NCBI GenBank assembly: GCA_946481355.1
Contig: CAMLNH010000007.1
Location: 1-21,935 of the forward strand
Source of the DNA: an uncultured Curvibacter sp.
Lineage (GTDB): Bacteria > Pseudomonadota > Gammaproteobacteria > Burkholderiales > Burkholderiaceae
Direction: 5' to 3'
DNA length: 21,935 nucleotides
Shown: positions 1 to 6,044 of the stretch, one piece after another
How the letters are laid out: every line of letters begins with the position of its first letter
Position numbering within the stretch: the stretch's first letter is position 1
Made by a program: the position numbers and the translations under genes
Notes under the pieces: model-generated
The model's input: the letters and a program-made list of their open reading frames with translations, nothing else
The model's database searches: none
Told to the model about the DNA's origin: nothing

Positions 1-1047
1 CTGCCCGCGCCCGTGCTGGCCTCGCTGCGCTGGCCGGGCCGGCCCGAGCTGCCCGGGGGCAACCTGGCCTGGAGTTTCATGGTGCGCCACTCCTACGGCG
101 AGTTCGCGCTCTTCGTCGGCGAGCTGCCGGGTGAAGAGGGTGGGCCGGCCCAGCCCTTTGAGGTCTGGGTCAACGGGGCCGAGCAACCGCGCGGCCTGGG
201 CGCGCTGGCCAAGACGCTGTCCATGGACCTGCGCGCCAACGACTCCGCCTGGCTCAAGCTCAAGCTGGATGCGCTGGCCACGGTGGCCGAAGAGCGCTCC
301 TTCGAGATGCCATTCCCGCCGCACGGCGAACGCCGGCTCTTCCCCGGCGTGGTGGCGGCCACGGCAGCCGTGGTGCGCTGGCGCTGCGAGCAGCTGGGCG
401 TGTGGCGCGAGCGGTCCAAGGGCGCGCCGGCCCCAGCCACCCCCGTGCTCGACGCCATGTTCAGCCGCGAGGAACCGCAGACCGGCCCCTCGGGCACGCT
501 GGCCTGGGCAGTGGACATCGACAACCCGGCCACGGGCGAGGCCTTCACGCTCACGCTCAAGGAAGTCACGCTGCCCGGCCCGGACGGCAATGTGACGCGG
601 CCCTGCGCCGTGGGTTTCTCGGGCAACTACCCGCGCGCACTCGACGGGCTGGCGCGCATCCTTTCCTTGGACATGCGCGTGGTGGACCCGGCCTGGATCG
701 GCATGAAGCTGCGCAAGCTGCTCAACTACGCCGAGCCCCTGGGCTCCTTCATGGCCTTCGTGCCGGGCCTGCCGCATGGCGAGCGCCGCCAGCAGACCTG
801 GCCCTCGACCGTGGCCTACCTGGCGCGCCTCATCATCCACCGCTACGCCATGCTGGGCGTGCTGGACGAAGCAGGTTACCCCCTGCGGGACATGGGTGTG
901 CTCGAAGCCCCGGGGGAACGCATCGACGCCGATGAGCCCGCGGCCATGGCGGGCCGCCCCTGTCCTGAATGCGGCAACCCCACGGTCATCAAGAAAGACG
1001 GCTGCGACTTCTGCACCGCCTGCGGCTATGTGGGGCAGTGCGGCTGA
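1..1047 (+). CDS. nrdJ: Adenosylcobalamin-dependent ribonucleotide reductase, C-terminal part (5' end outside window)
   Basis: This is the C-terminal part of a class II (B12-dependent) ribonucleotide reductase, or the separate NrdJb chain that some proteobacteria carry. The frame is open from base 1, so the gene probably begins upstream; the GTG at 13 is only the first possible start inside the window. About 350 residues are visible. There are two tandem copies of a TSCPD-like module: PRGLGALAKTLSMDL followed by HGERR at about 190-345, and PRALDGLARILSLDM followed by HGERR at about 630-795. The protein ends in a zinc-ribbon-like tail with CPEC (from 961) and CTAC...C (about 1012-1041). In class II enzymes C-terminal cysteines of this kind re-reduce the active site. 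The family call is good. Whether the reductase is one chain or split cannot be seen here. The gene ends 121 nt before the PAS gene. Confidence 0.72.
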   Translation: MPAPVLASLRWPGRPELPGGNLAWSFMVRHSYGEFALFVGELPGEEGGPAQPFEVWVNGAEQPRGLGALAKTLSMDLRANDSAWLKLKLDALATVAEERSFEMPFPPHGERRLFPGVVAATAAVVRWRCEQLGVWRERSKGAPAPATPVLDAMFSREEPQTGPSGTLAWAVDIDNPATGEAFTLTLKEVTLPGPDGNVTRPCAVGFSGNYPRALDGLARILSLDMRVVDPAWIGMKLRKLLNYAEPLGSFMAFVPGLPHGERRQQTWPSTVAYLARLIIHRYAMLGVLDEAGYPLRDMGVLEAPGERIDADEPAAMAGRPCPECGNPTVIKKDGCDFCTACGYVGQCG

Positions 1048-1080
1048 ATGCCCTGAATAAGCTGAAAGACATGGACGGGC

Positions 1081-1117
1081 GCCCCTAGTTCTCTCGAACT
1101 ATGGAGCCGTCAGGGGC
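1081..1117. other. Nested inverted repeats between nrdJ and the PAS gene
   Basis: TAGTTC-TCTC-GAACTA (1086-1101) is a perfect 6-bp hairpin or operator-like dyad. It lies inside an outer pair, GCCCCT (1081-1086) and AGGGGC (1112-1117). No T-run follows, so it is not a classical terminator. It could be an operator for the PAS gene or a weak terminator for nrdJ; neither is demonstrated. Confidence 0.3.
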
Positions 1118-1168
1118 ATGTCACTGCGCTAGACTGCCCTGTCACCGACCCGAAGAAGGAAGCCACGC

Positions 1169-1612
1169 ATGTCCCATTCCACCCTTGAATCCACCGCCGC
1201 CCACATCCTGCGCAGCATGCCCGAGGCGCTGATCTTCTGCGACCTCAAGGGTGTGATCCAGGTCTGGAACGGCGGCGCCGAAAAGGTCTTCGGCTGGTCC
1301 GCGGCCGAGGCCGTGGGCCAGAGCCTGGACATGATCATCCCAGAGCGCATGCGCAAGGCGCACTGGGAAGGCTTCGACCAGGCCATTGCGCGCGGCGGCG
1401 TCAAGCCCGGGCGCACCTCCATGATCACGCGTTCACTGCACAAGACGGAAGAGTTCATCTACGTGGACATGAGTTTCGAGATGGTGCGCGACGAAAGCGG
1501 CCAGATGATCGGCTCGCTGGCCGTGGCGCGCGATGCGACCAGGCGCTTCAACGAAGAGAAAGCCCTGCGCAAGCAGCTGGCCGAGTTGACCGCGCCCAAG
1601 CCCGCGAGCTGA
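1169..1612 (+). CDS. Stand-alone PAS domain protein
   Basis: This 147-residue protein is essentially one PAS domain. The N-terminal helix (about residues 7-18, ILRSMPEALIFCDLKG) leads into the PAS core with I..WN.GAEKVFGW (about 29-44), VGQSLDMIIPE and the closing strand GSLAVARDATRRF. A short charged C-terminal helix follows (NEEKALRKQLAEL). No kinase, GGDEF, EAL or DNA-binding output domain is present, so any signal must pass by protein contact. The start has a good ribosome-binding site, AAGGA at 1156-1160. The hemerythrin-like gene starts 3 nt after the stop, so the two are almost certainly co-transcribed and coupled. The pairing with a hemerythrin suggests oxygen or redox sensing, but the PAS ligand cannot be inferred from the sequence. 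Confidence 0.85.
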   Translation: MSHSTLESTAAHILRSMPEALIFCDLKGVIQVWNGGAEKVFGWSAAEAVGQSLDMIIPERMRKAHWEGFDQAIARGGVKPGRTSMITRSLHKTEEFIYVDMSFEMVRDESGQMIGSLAVARDATRRFNEEKALRKQLAELTAPKPAS

Positions 1613-1615
1613 CCC

Positions 1616-2164
1616 ATGAGCGCCCCGGGCCACCCCCTGCCCGGCTTCAACAGTCCGGCCGCGGGCTTTGAGCAGCCTTACGAGATGCTTGCCGCCTGCC
1701 ATGAGCGTGTGCAGCGCACGCTGGATCTGCTTGATCGCCTGATCGCCCACGTGGCGCAGAACGGCCACGATGCCCAGAGCCGCTCGGCCGCAGCCGATGT
1801 GCTGCGCTACTTCGATCTGGCCGCACCGCTGCACCACCAGGACGAGGAGCTGCACGTCTTCCCGCCCCTGCTCGCGGGCGAGAACGCGGCCCTGCAGGCC
1901 GTGGTGCACCGCCTGCAGGCCGAACACCGCGAGATGGAAACGCTGTGGGCCGCGCTACGGCCCACCTTGCTGCGCTGGCGTGAACCCGAAGCCGGCGACA
2001 CGCCCGATGCCGGGCTGCGCGCGCAGGCTGCGCGCTTTGCGCAGCTCTATGCCGGGCATATCCCGGTGGAAGAGACGCTGGTCTTTCCCGGGGCGCAGGC
2101 CGGCATGGATGCCGCTCAGCAGACCGCCATAGGGCAGGAGATGCAGGCGCGGCGGCGCGGCTAG
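1616..2164 (+). CDS. Hemerythrin (HHE) domain protein
   Basis: This 182-residue cytoplasmic protein is predicted to be a four-helix bundle binding a di-iron centre. The expected ligands can be placed: His29 (ACHERV), His74 with Glu78 (HHQDEELHVFPPL), His104 (AEHREM) and His148 with Glu152 (GHIPVEETLVFP). Family members bind oxygen, sense iron or redox state, or detoxify nitric oxide. Which applies here is not decidable. No signal peptide is visible. Only 3 nt separate its ATG from the stop of the PAS gene, indicating translational coupling. The 3' end converges on the universal stress protein gene with a 20-nt gap and no evident terminator hairpin between them. Confidence 0.88.
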   Translation: MSAPGHPLPGFNSPAAGFEQPYEMLAACHERVQRTLDLLDRLIAHVAQNGHDAQSRSAAADVLRYFDLAAPLHHQDEELHVFPPLLAGENAALQAVVHRLQAEHREMETLWAALRPTLLRWREPEAGDTPDAGLRAQAARFAQLYAGHIPVEETLVFPGAQAGMDAAQQTAIGQEMQARRRG

Positions 2165-2184
2165 TTGCAGGCGAACGGCCAGGC

Positions 2185-2622
2185 TCAGTCGCGCACGATC
2201 AGCACGGGCTGCGTTGCATGGGCCAGCACGCGCTGCGCCACGCTGCCCAGCACCAGCTTTTCCAGGCCGCGGCGGCCGTGCGAGCCCATGACGATGAGGT
2301 CGGCGCCGCGCGCATTGGCCGTCTCGGTGATGCCGCGCCAGACGGCGTGCGACTCGACCACCTCGGTCTGCACCGCCACGCCGGCTGCCGCCAGCGCAGC
2401 GCGCGCGGCCTCGGTGGCCTCGGCCGCTTCGGCATGGGCGGCGCTCAGGTACTCGGCCTGGCCGTAGGCAAAGTCGCTGCCCAGGCCGGTGAAGGGATAG
2501 GGATCGATCACGTAGATGGCCGTGGTCTGGCTGCCGAAGGCGCGGGCCAGGCCCACCGCCTTCTCCACGGCCTTCTGCGCCGTGGGCGAGCCGTCGACGG
2601 GGATCAGGATGTGCTTGAACAT
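2185..2622 (-). CDS. Universal stress protein (UspA family)
   Basis: This 145-residue, single-domain Usp protein begins MFKHILIPVDGSPTA, typical of the family. It keeps the ATP-binding signature G-x2-G-x9-G-S at residues 113-127 (G113, G116, G126-S127), so it is probably of the nucleotide-binding class. Family members are cytoplasmic dimers linked to survival under starvation and oxidative or respiratory stress. A near-perfect Shine-Dalgarno, AAGGAGG (2630-2636, minus strand), lies 7 nt upstream of the ATG. The dioxygenase-like gene ends 18 nt upstream on the same strand, so the two may form one transcript. Confidence 0.93.
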   Translation of the reverse strand: MFKHILIPVDGSPTAQKAVEKAVGLARAFGSQTTAIYVIDPYPFTGLGSDFAYGQAEYLSAAHAEAAEATEAARAALAAAGVAVQTEVVESHAVWRGITETANARGADLIVMGSHGRRGLEKLVLGSVAQRVLAHATQPVLIVRD

Positions 2623-2640
2623 GGTGATGCCTCCTTGCGC

Positions 2641-3399
2641 TCAGCGCGCCGTGTCCTCGCCCTGGAAGGCGTGGGTGCGCAGCGTGACGACCAGCGTATC
2701 ACGGTAGGCCGGCGCATCGACGGGCTGGATGGGCGTGGTCTCGTGGATCACGCGCGCATCGTCGAGCAGCAGCACGGACCAGGGCTCGGCCAAGGTGAAG
2801 CGCTGGCCCTGCGGCCCCGCGGCCTCGAACACACGCGTCTCGCCGCCCTTGACGCCACGGCGCTGCACCAGAAAGACCGCCACCAGGTCCACACCGTCGC
2901 GGTGCGCACCCTCGGGCGTGGGCCGGCCGATGCCGTCGGTGGTGTCGATGCGGAAGGGATGGGCCTCGATGTACCAGCGCTGCGCGCCCTTGAGCGCGCT
3001 GGCCGTGCGCCCCAGCCAGCGCAGCAGCCGGCCCCAGGCAGGCTGCGCCACCATGGCAGCTTCCATGGGTTCGAAGAGGCGCTGCATGCCGCCATGCAGG
3101 GCGTTGTATTCGAGCGGCTGCCAGTGCGGCCGGTGCGGCACCTGACTCAACGTCTCGCCGTCGAGCACGAAGCAGGAGTGGCGCCGGCGCCGGTAGCGGC
3201 CACCGTCCTTGAGAAAGGTGTCGGGGGGCAGCGCGTCCCAGTAGGGCTGCAAAGCCTGCAGTTCATCCGCGGTGCTGCCGCTGAGCCAGGCCACGGCCGC
3301 CGCATCCAGCACCGCATGCCCCTGGCGCTGCAGGGTCGCGTCGAGTTCGGCGGGCGGTGTGAGCGGGGGCAAGAACAAGGGGCTGGTCATGACAGGCAT
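2641..3399 (-). CDS. 2OG-Fe(II) dioxygenase family protein
   Basis: This 252-residue protein resembles the 2OG-Fe_Oxy_2 family (PF10014), which includes some amino-acid hydroxylases. It carries the facial triad of Fe(II)/2-oxoglutarate enzymes: His166-x-Asp168 (AHRDGVDL) and His219 (VIHETTP). Arg233 (YRDTLVVTL) is a likely 2-oxoglutarate anchor. Upstream sequence GRYRRRRHSCFVL and QPLEYNALHGG are also typical of the family. The substrate is unknown. The start is uncertain: either ATG 3399 (MPVMTSP) or ATG 3390 (MTSP). Neither has a strong ribosome-binding site, and both lie within a long hairpin (3376-3424). The universal stress protein gene follows after 18 nt. Confidence 0.75.
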   Translation of the reverse strand: MPVMTSPLFLPPLTPPAELDATLQRQGHAVLDAAAVAWLSGSTADELQALQPYWDALPPDTFLKDGGRYRRRRHSCFVLDGETLSQVPHRPHWQPLEYNALHGGMQRLFEPMEAAMVAQPAWGRLLRWLGRTASALKGAQRWYIEAHPFRIDTTDGIGRPTPEGAHRDGVDLVAVFLVQRRGVKGGETRVFEAAGPQGQRFTLAEPWSVLLLDDARVIHETTPIQPVDAPAYRDTLVVTLRTHAFQGEDTAR

Positions 3400-3424
3400 T
3401 GTGCCCGCCGTGACCAGCCCCTTG
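3376..3424 (-). terminator. Hairpin with 14-bp perfect stem after the pilin gene, covering the dioxygenase start
   Basis: CAAGGGGCTGGTCA (3376-3389) and TGACCAGCCCCTTG (3411-3424) are perfect inverted repeats around a 21-nt loop. The loop contains a small GGCA/TGCC hairpin. On the minus strand the stem begins 17 nt after the pilin stop and is followed by the moderately U-rich TTCTTG, so it may terminate the pilin transcript. The two possible start codons of the next gene lie in the loop and at the inner edge of the stem, so read-through RNA would hide them. Confidence 0.5.
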
Positions 3425-3441
3425 CAGGGAGTCGGGAAGGA

Positions 3442-3936
3442 TCAGCAGCCGGTGAGAGTTGGCGGGTTGATCGTCGGAGCTGCGCCCGCAGCAGCGGGGG
3501 CGATATAGCTCACACGGCATTGGGCCGGGGTCGGGGCGCCCACGACATCGAACGTAATTGTGGCACCAGCGCCAGCGCCACCAGCCGAGATCGTCAACCC
3601 GTCGTTCGTTGCATTCAAATTGGCTGCCGCAACAATGCCCGCCGCGTTGGCCGTGGGATAGCGGTTGATCATGGTGATGTTCTGGCCATCCATGTTGGCA
3701 GTGCCGCCAGTGGCGGTACAGGTGCCGGCAGGAACCAGCGCCTGATCCAGCTCGCAACGAGCCCGAGCGAGTGCCGACGCTGAGCGGATCGCGCCGAGCA
3801 CGCCCTGAATCTTGGCGATGCGTGCATCACGCTGAACAGCGATGTAACGCGGCAGCGCAATAGCGGCCAGGATGCCGATGATGGTGATCACGATGACCAG
3901 TTCGATCAGCGTGAAGCCGCGGGACGGTTTTTTCAT
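3442..3936 (-). CDS. Type IV pilin-like protein
   Basis: This 164-residue prepilin has a class III signal. The short basic leader MKKPSRG is followed by FTLIELVIVITIIGILAAIA, with the prepilin peptidase cut expected after Gly7 and the conserved Glu at mature position 5. The hydrophobic N-terminal helix continues to about residue 50. The C-terminal region has four cysteines (61, 73, 140, 164), possibly two disulfides, the last being the final residue. The globular part is rich in Ala, Gly, Thr and Asn, and its base composition is less GC-rich than its neighbours. The frame stays open far upstream, but the pilin start at 3936 is clear from the leader and from GGAGTT at 3941-3946. No other pilus genes are in the window, so it is either an orphan major pilin or a minor pilin or pseudopilin. 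Confidence 0.9.
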   Translation of the reverse strand: MKKPSRGFTLIELVIVITIIGILAAIALPRYIAVQRDARIAKIQGVLGAIRSASALARARCELDQALVPAGTCTATGGTANMDGQNITMINRYPTANAAGIVAAANLNATNDGLTISAGGAGAGATITFDVVGAPTPAQCRVSYIAPAAAGAAPTINPPTLTGC

Positions 3937-4040
3937 GGGGAACTCCAACGTGGATAAGCAGGGTATGGCCCGGATTGTGCCCCAGCAAGGCCCTGCCGTA
4001 CAAATTTGATAGCAAAAAAGCCTCTCGCAGCGTGACTTAG

Positions 4041-4071
4041 TTGACGCCATGGTGGCCACACCGGCTACAGT
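4041..4071 (+). promoter_or_regulatory. Predicted sigma70-type promoter for the DUF502 gene
   Basis: TTGACG (4041-4046) matches the -35 consensus at 5 of 6 positions. TACAGT (4066-4071) matches the -10 consensus at 4 of 6, with a 19-nt spacer. The ATG at 4078 is exactly 12 nt after the first base of the -10, so the transcript would start at the start codon. The 141-bp divergent region 3937-4077 also holds an AT-rich patch with a CAAATTTG palindrome (4001-4008), but no convincing pilin promoter was recognised. Confidence 0.45.
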
Positions 4072-4077
4072 TCGTTC

Positions 4078-4743
4078 ATGAAGCTCCAGTTCCGCCATCC
4101 CCTGCGCACCCTGCTCACCGGCCTGCTGGCCATGCTGCCGCTGGCGGCCACACTGATCCTGATCGGCTGGGCGCTGAGCCTGCTCTCGACCTGGCTCGGG
4201 CCGCAAAGCGGCTTTGGCCGCCTGCTGGTGCACCTGGGCCTGGGCGGCACGGGCTCCGAGCTGCTGGGCTATGTCCTGGGCCTGCTCCTGCTGCTGGCCT
4301 GCATCTACCTGCTGGGCCTGCTGACGGAAGCCGGGCTGGAGCGAGGGCTGGCGCGTGCCGTCAATGCCCTGGTGCAGCGCATCCCCGTGGTGCGCACGGT
4401 CTACGACGTGATCCAGAAGCTCGTGGCACTGTTTTCGCAATCGCAGGCGCCGGGGCTCAAGTCCATGAGCCCGGTCTGGCTGCATTTCGGCGGGCGTGGC
4501 GAAGAACCGGGCACGGCCGTGCTGGGCCTGCTGTCCACGCCCGAGCCGGTGCTGCTGGGTGGTCAGCCCTACTTCGGCGTGCTCGTGCCGACCGCGCCTG
4601 TGCCCGTGGGCGGCGGCCTGCTCTTCGTGCCAGCCGCCTGGGTGGAAGCGGCCGAGATCGGCGTGGAGGCCGTGACCAGCATCTATGTCTCCATGGGCGT
4701 GACGGCCGGCCAGTACCTGCCGACCCGGCCCCGGTCCAGTTGA
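4078..4743 (+). CDS. DUF502 family membrane protein
   Basis: This 221-residue inner-membrane protein belongs to the DUF502 family (PF04367). Two strong hydrophobic segments occur at about residues 11-37 and 60-83. A conserved motif region then follows, LVQRIPVVRTVYDVIQKLV (about 99-117), ahead of a mostly beta C-terminal part. That part includes PVWLHFGG, a GQPYFGVLVPTAPVPVGGGL stretch and YVSMG near the end. The molecular function of the family is not established. No Shine-Dalgarno precedes the ATG; instead a -10-like TACAGT ends 6 nt upstream. A small membrane protein gene starts 16 nt downstream. Confidence 0.88.
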   Translation: MKLQFRHPLRTLLTGLLAMLPLAATLILIGWALSLLSTWLGPQSGFGRLLVHLGLGGTGSELLGYVLGLLLLLACIYLLGLLTEAGLERGLARAVNALVQRIPVVRTVYDVIQKLVALFSQSQAPGLKSMSPVWLHFGGRGEEPGTAVLGLLSTPEPVLLGGQPYFGVLVPTAPVPVGGGLLFVPAAWVEAAEIGVEAVTSIYVSMGVTAGQYLPTRPRSS

Positions 4744-4759
4744 CCCGCGCGAGCCTGAC

Positions 4760-5149
4760 ATGCCCACCATGAAACCCGGCAGGCCCAGCGGCCCCGTCGC
4801 ACAGCCCGGCACCACCTGGCCATCGGCCCTGGCCATCCTGCTGGTGCTGGCCGTGACGGCCGATGCCGCCTACCTGCTGTACGCCGAATGGCAGCACTTC
4901 AACAATCCCGACATGGGCACGCTGGTCATTGCTGCCGCACTCGCCAGCCTGGCCCTGTGCGCGCCCTACAGCCTCTTCACCCACCACCCCAGGGAGGCCT
5001 TGGTCACGGCCCTCCTCACGCTGGCCTGTGTGGCCGGCGCGCATGCCTTGCTGCTGTCGGGCAGCCTCGACTACCGAGCCCCCTGCGAGGACGGGCAGTA
5101 CGAGTGCGCACGCAAGGGTCTGCACCGCACCATGACCCGCTATCCATGA
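4760..5149 (+). CDS. Unknown small membrane protein
   Basis: I do not recognise this 129-residue protein. After a Pro/Gly-rich N terminus it has three hydrophobic stretches, at about residues 21-42, 53-74 and 79-101. A polar tail with two cysteines (CEDGQYEC, 109-116) follows. It may be a three-helix inner-membrane protein with the tail on one side. ATG 4760 and ATG 4769 are both possible starts. It lies 16 nt after the DUF502 gene and overlaps the next gene by 4 nt (ATGA at 5146), so the three genes probably form one transcription unit. No function is inferred. Confidence 0.6.
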   Translation: MPTMKPGRPSGPVAQPGTTWPSALAILLVLAVTADAAYLLYAEWQHFNNPDMGTLVIAAALASLALCAPYSLFTHHPREALVTALLTLACVAGAHALLLSGSLDYRAPCEDGQYECARKGLHRTMTRYP

Positions 5150-5418
5150 ACCATCCCTTGCTTACCCCCCTGCAGCTCGGGCTCGATGCCCTGCGCACCG
5201 ACCCGGGCACCACCGCCGCCTTCTGCCGTCTGGCGCGCGCGCAGGATGCCTTGCTGGCCGCACTGCCAGCACGCTACACCGAGGTCTTGCTGGGATTGCT
5301 GGACCGGCTCGAATCCAGCGCGTTGTTCTCGGAAGAGAGTTGCTCCTTCAGCCAGCGCGATCTGCTCGACAGCCTGCAGCTCTGGCTGGACAAGGCCGGC
5401 ACGCAGCTCGCAGGCTGA
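5146..5418 (+). CDS. Unknown small soluble protein (90 aa)
   Basis: The start codon overlaps the upstream stop in an ATGA junction, which fixes the start and suggests translational coupling. The 90-residue product looks mostly helical and soluble: leucine-rich segments PLLTPLQLGLDAL, YTEVLLGLLDRLE and RDLLDSLQLWLDKAG, with two cysteines and no signal peptide. I do not recognise the family. A role tied to the DUF502 and small membrane proteins is possible only by position. The reading frame has the codon bias of its neighbours, supporting that it is real. A 119-nt control region follows before the molybdenum hydroxylase operon. Confidence 0.6.
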   Translation: MNHPLLTPLQLGLDALRTDPGTTAAFCRLARAQDALLAALPARYTEVLLGLLDRLESSALFSEESCSFSQRDLLDSLQLWLDKAGTQLAG

Positions 5419-5460
5419 ACGCGCCGCCACCCGGGTAAACCCTCGCCATTTACACCGTGC

Positions 5461-5482
5461 GCACTTGCACGGGTGCAAGTGC
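5461..5482. promoter_or_regulatory. Perfect 22-bp palindrome, likely operator of the Mo-hydroxylase/sox operon
   Basis: GCACTTGCAC (5461-5470) and GTGCAAGTGC (5473-5482) are perfect inverted repeats separated by GG. The dyad lies about 20 bp upstream of a TATAAA box and covers the place where a -35 would fall; no good -35 is visible there. This geometry suits a dimeric repressor or activator. The regulator is not in the window. Confidence 0.6.
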
Positions 5483-5501
5483 AGCGGCCCAGGAAATCCC
5501 G

Positions 5502-5507
5502 TATAAA
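5502..5507 (+). promoter_or_regulatory. -10 box (TATAAA) of the Mo-hydroxylase/sox operon
   Basis: TATAAA matches the -10 consensus at 5 of 6 positions. Transcription from about 5514 would give a short leader containing the ribosome-binding site GGAGGAG (5523-5529), 8 nt before the ATG at 5538. The -35 is poor and lies inside the palindrome, suggesting regulated initiation. Confidence 0.5.
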
Positions 5508-5537
5508 ACAACGTGCCCCGACGGAGGAGAAAGAAGC

Positions 5538-6044
5538 ATGGCCAAAATCAATGTCAACGGCGAGGAACAGGAGTTCAACGCCGCCCCCGACACCCCGCTG
5601 CTGTGGGTGCTGCGCGAACAGCTCGGGCTGACCGGCACCAAATACGGCTGCGGCGTCGCCCAGTGCGGCGCCTGCACGGTGCACATCGACGGCAATGCGG
5701 TGCGCAGCTGCGTGATGCCGCTGCGCGCGCTCAAGGAGACGCAGCAGGTCGTGACGATTGAAGGTCTCTCACGCAACGGCACGCATCCGGTGCAACGCGC
5801 CTGGCAACTCATGGATGTGCCGCAGTGCGGCTTCTGCCAGAGCGGCATGATCATGGCCGTCAGCGCCCTGCTCAAGGACAAGCCCAACCCCACGGACGCC
5901 GACATCGACGCTTCCATCACCAACATCTGCCGCTGCGGCACCTACAACCGGGTGCGCGCGGCGATCAAGGTGGCCGCCCAGGGCGTGGTACGCCGGCGGG
6001 TCTCGGCTGCCGACGGTCTGCAGGCCGAAGGAGGCCTGTCATGA
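5538..6044 (+). CDS. 2Fe-2S subunit of a xanthine dehydrogenase-family (IorA-like) molybdenum hydroxylase
   Basis: This 168-residue small subunit should carry two [2Fe-2S] clusters and pass electrons from the molybdenum centre of the next gene product. The plant-ferredoxin-like N-terminal cluster uses Cys38, Cys43, Cys46 and Cys58 ([17 protein letters not shown]...SC). The second, helical cluster domain uses Cys97, Cys100, Cys131 and Cys133 ([11 protein letters not shown] and [11 protein letters not shown]). It has no FAD domain and no signal peptide, so it is presumably co-exported with its partner's Tat signal. The start has a strong ribosome-binding site (GGAGGAG, 5523-5529). The stop overlaps the next start (ATGA, 6041-6044). 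It is closest to the small subunit of isoquinoline 1-oxidoreductase-type enzymes. The substrate is unknown. Confidence 0.93.
   Translation: MAKINVNGEEQEFNAAPDTPLLWVLREQLGLTGTKYGCGVAQCGACTVHIDGNAVRSCVMPLRALKETQQVVTIEGLSRNGTHPVQRAWQLMDVPQCGFCQSGMIMAVSALLKDKPNPTDADIDASITNICRCGTYNRVRAAIKVAAQGVVRRRVSAADGLQAEGGLS

Noticed and set aside
2218..3783. 521-codon plus-strand open frame opposite usp, the dioxygenase and the pilin
   Set aside because: It spans three recognised genes and their gaps, and the translation is Arg/Gly/Ala/His low-complexity without motifs.
3999..4025. AT-rich patch with CAAATTTG as the pilin promoter or a remnant of a dispersed repeat
   Set aside because: No convincing -35/-10 pair or sigma54 motif could be aligned to the pilin start, and no paired end of a repeat was visible.
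3937..4836. Minus-strand frame open far upstream of the pilin start, which would add about 300 residues
   Set aside because: The prepilin leader MKKPSRG-FTLIE and the GGAGTT ribosome-binding site fix the start at 3936. The upstream part lies opposite the DUF502 gene and its translation has no domain character.
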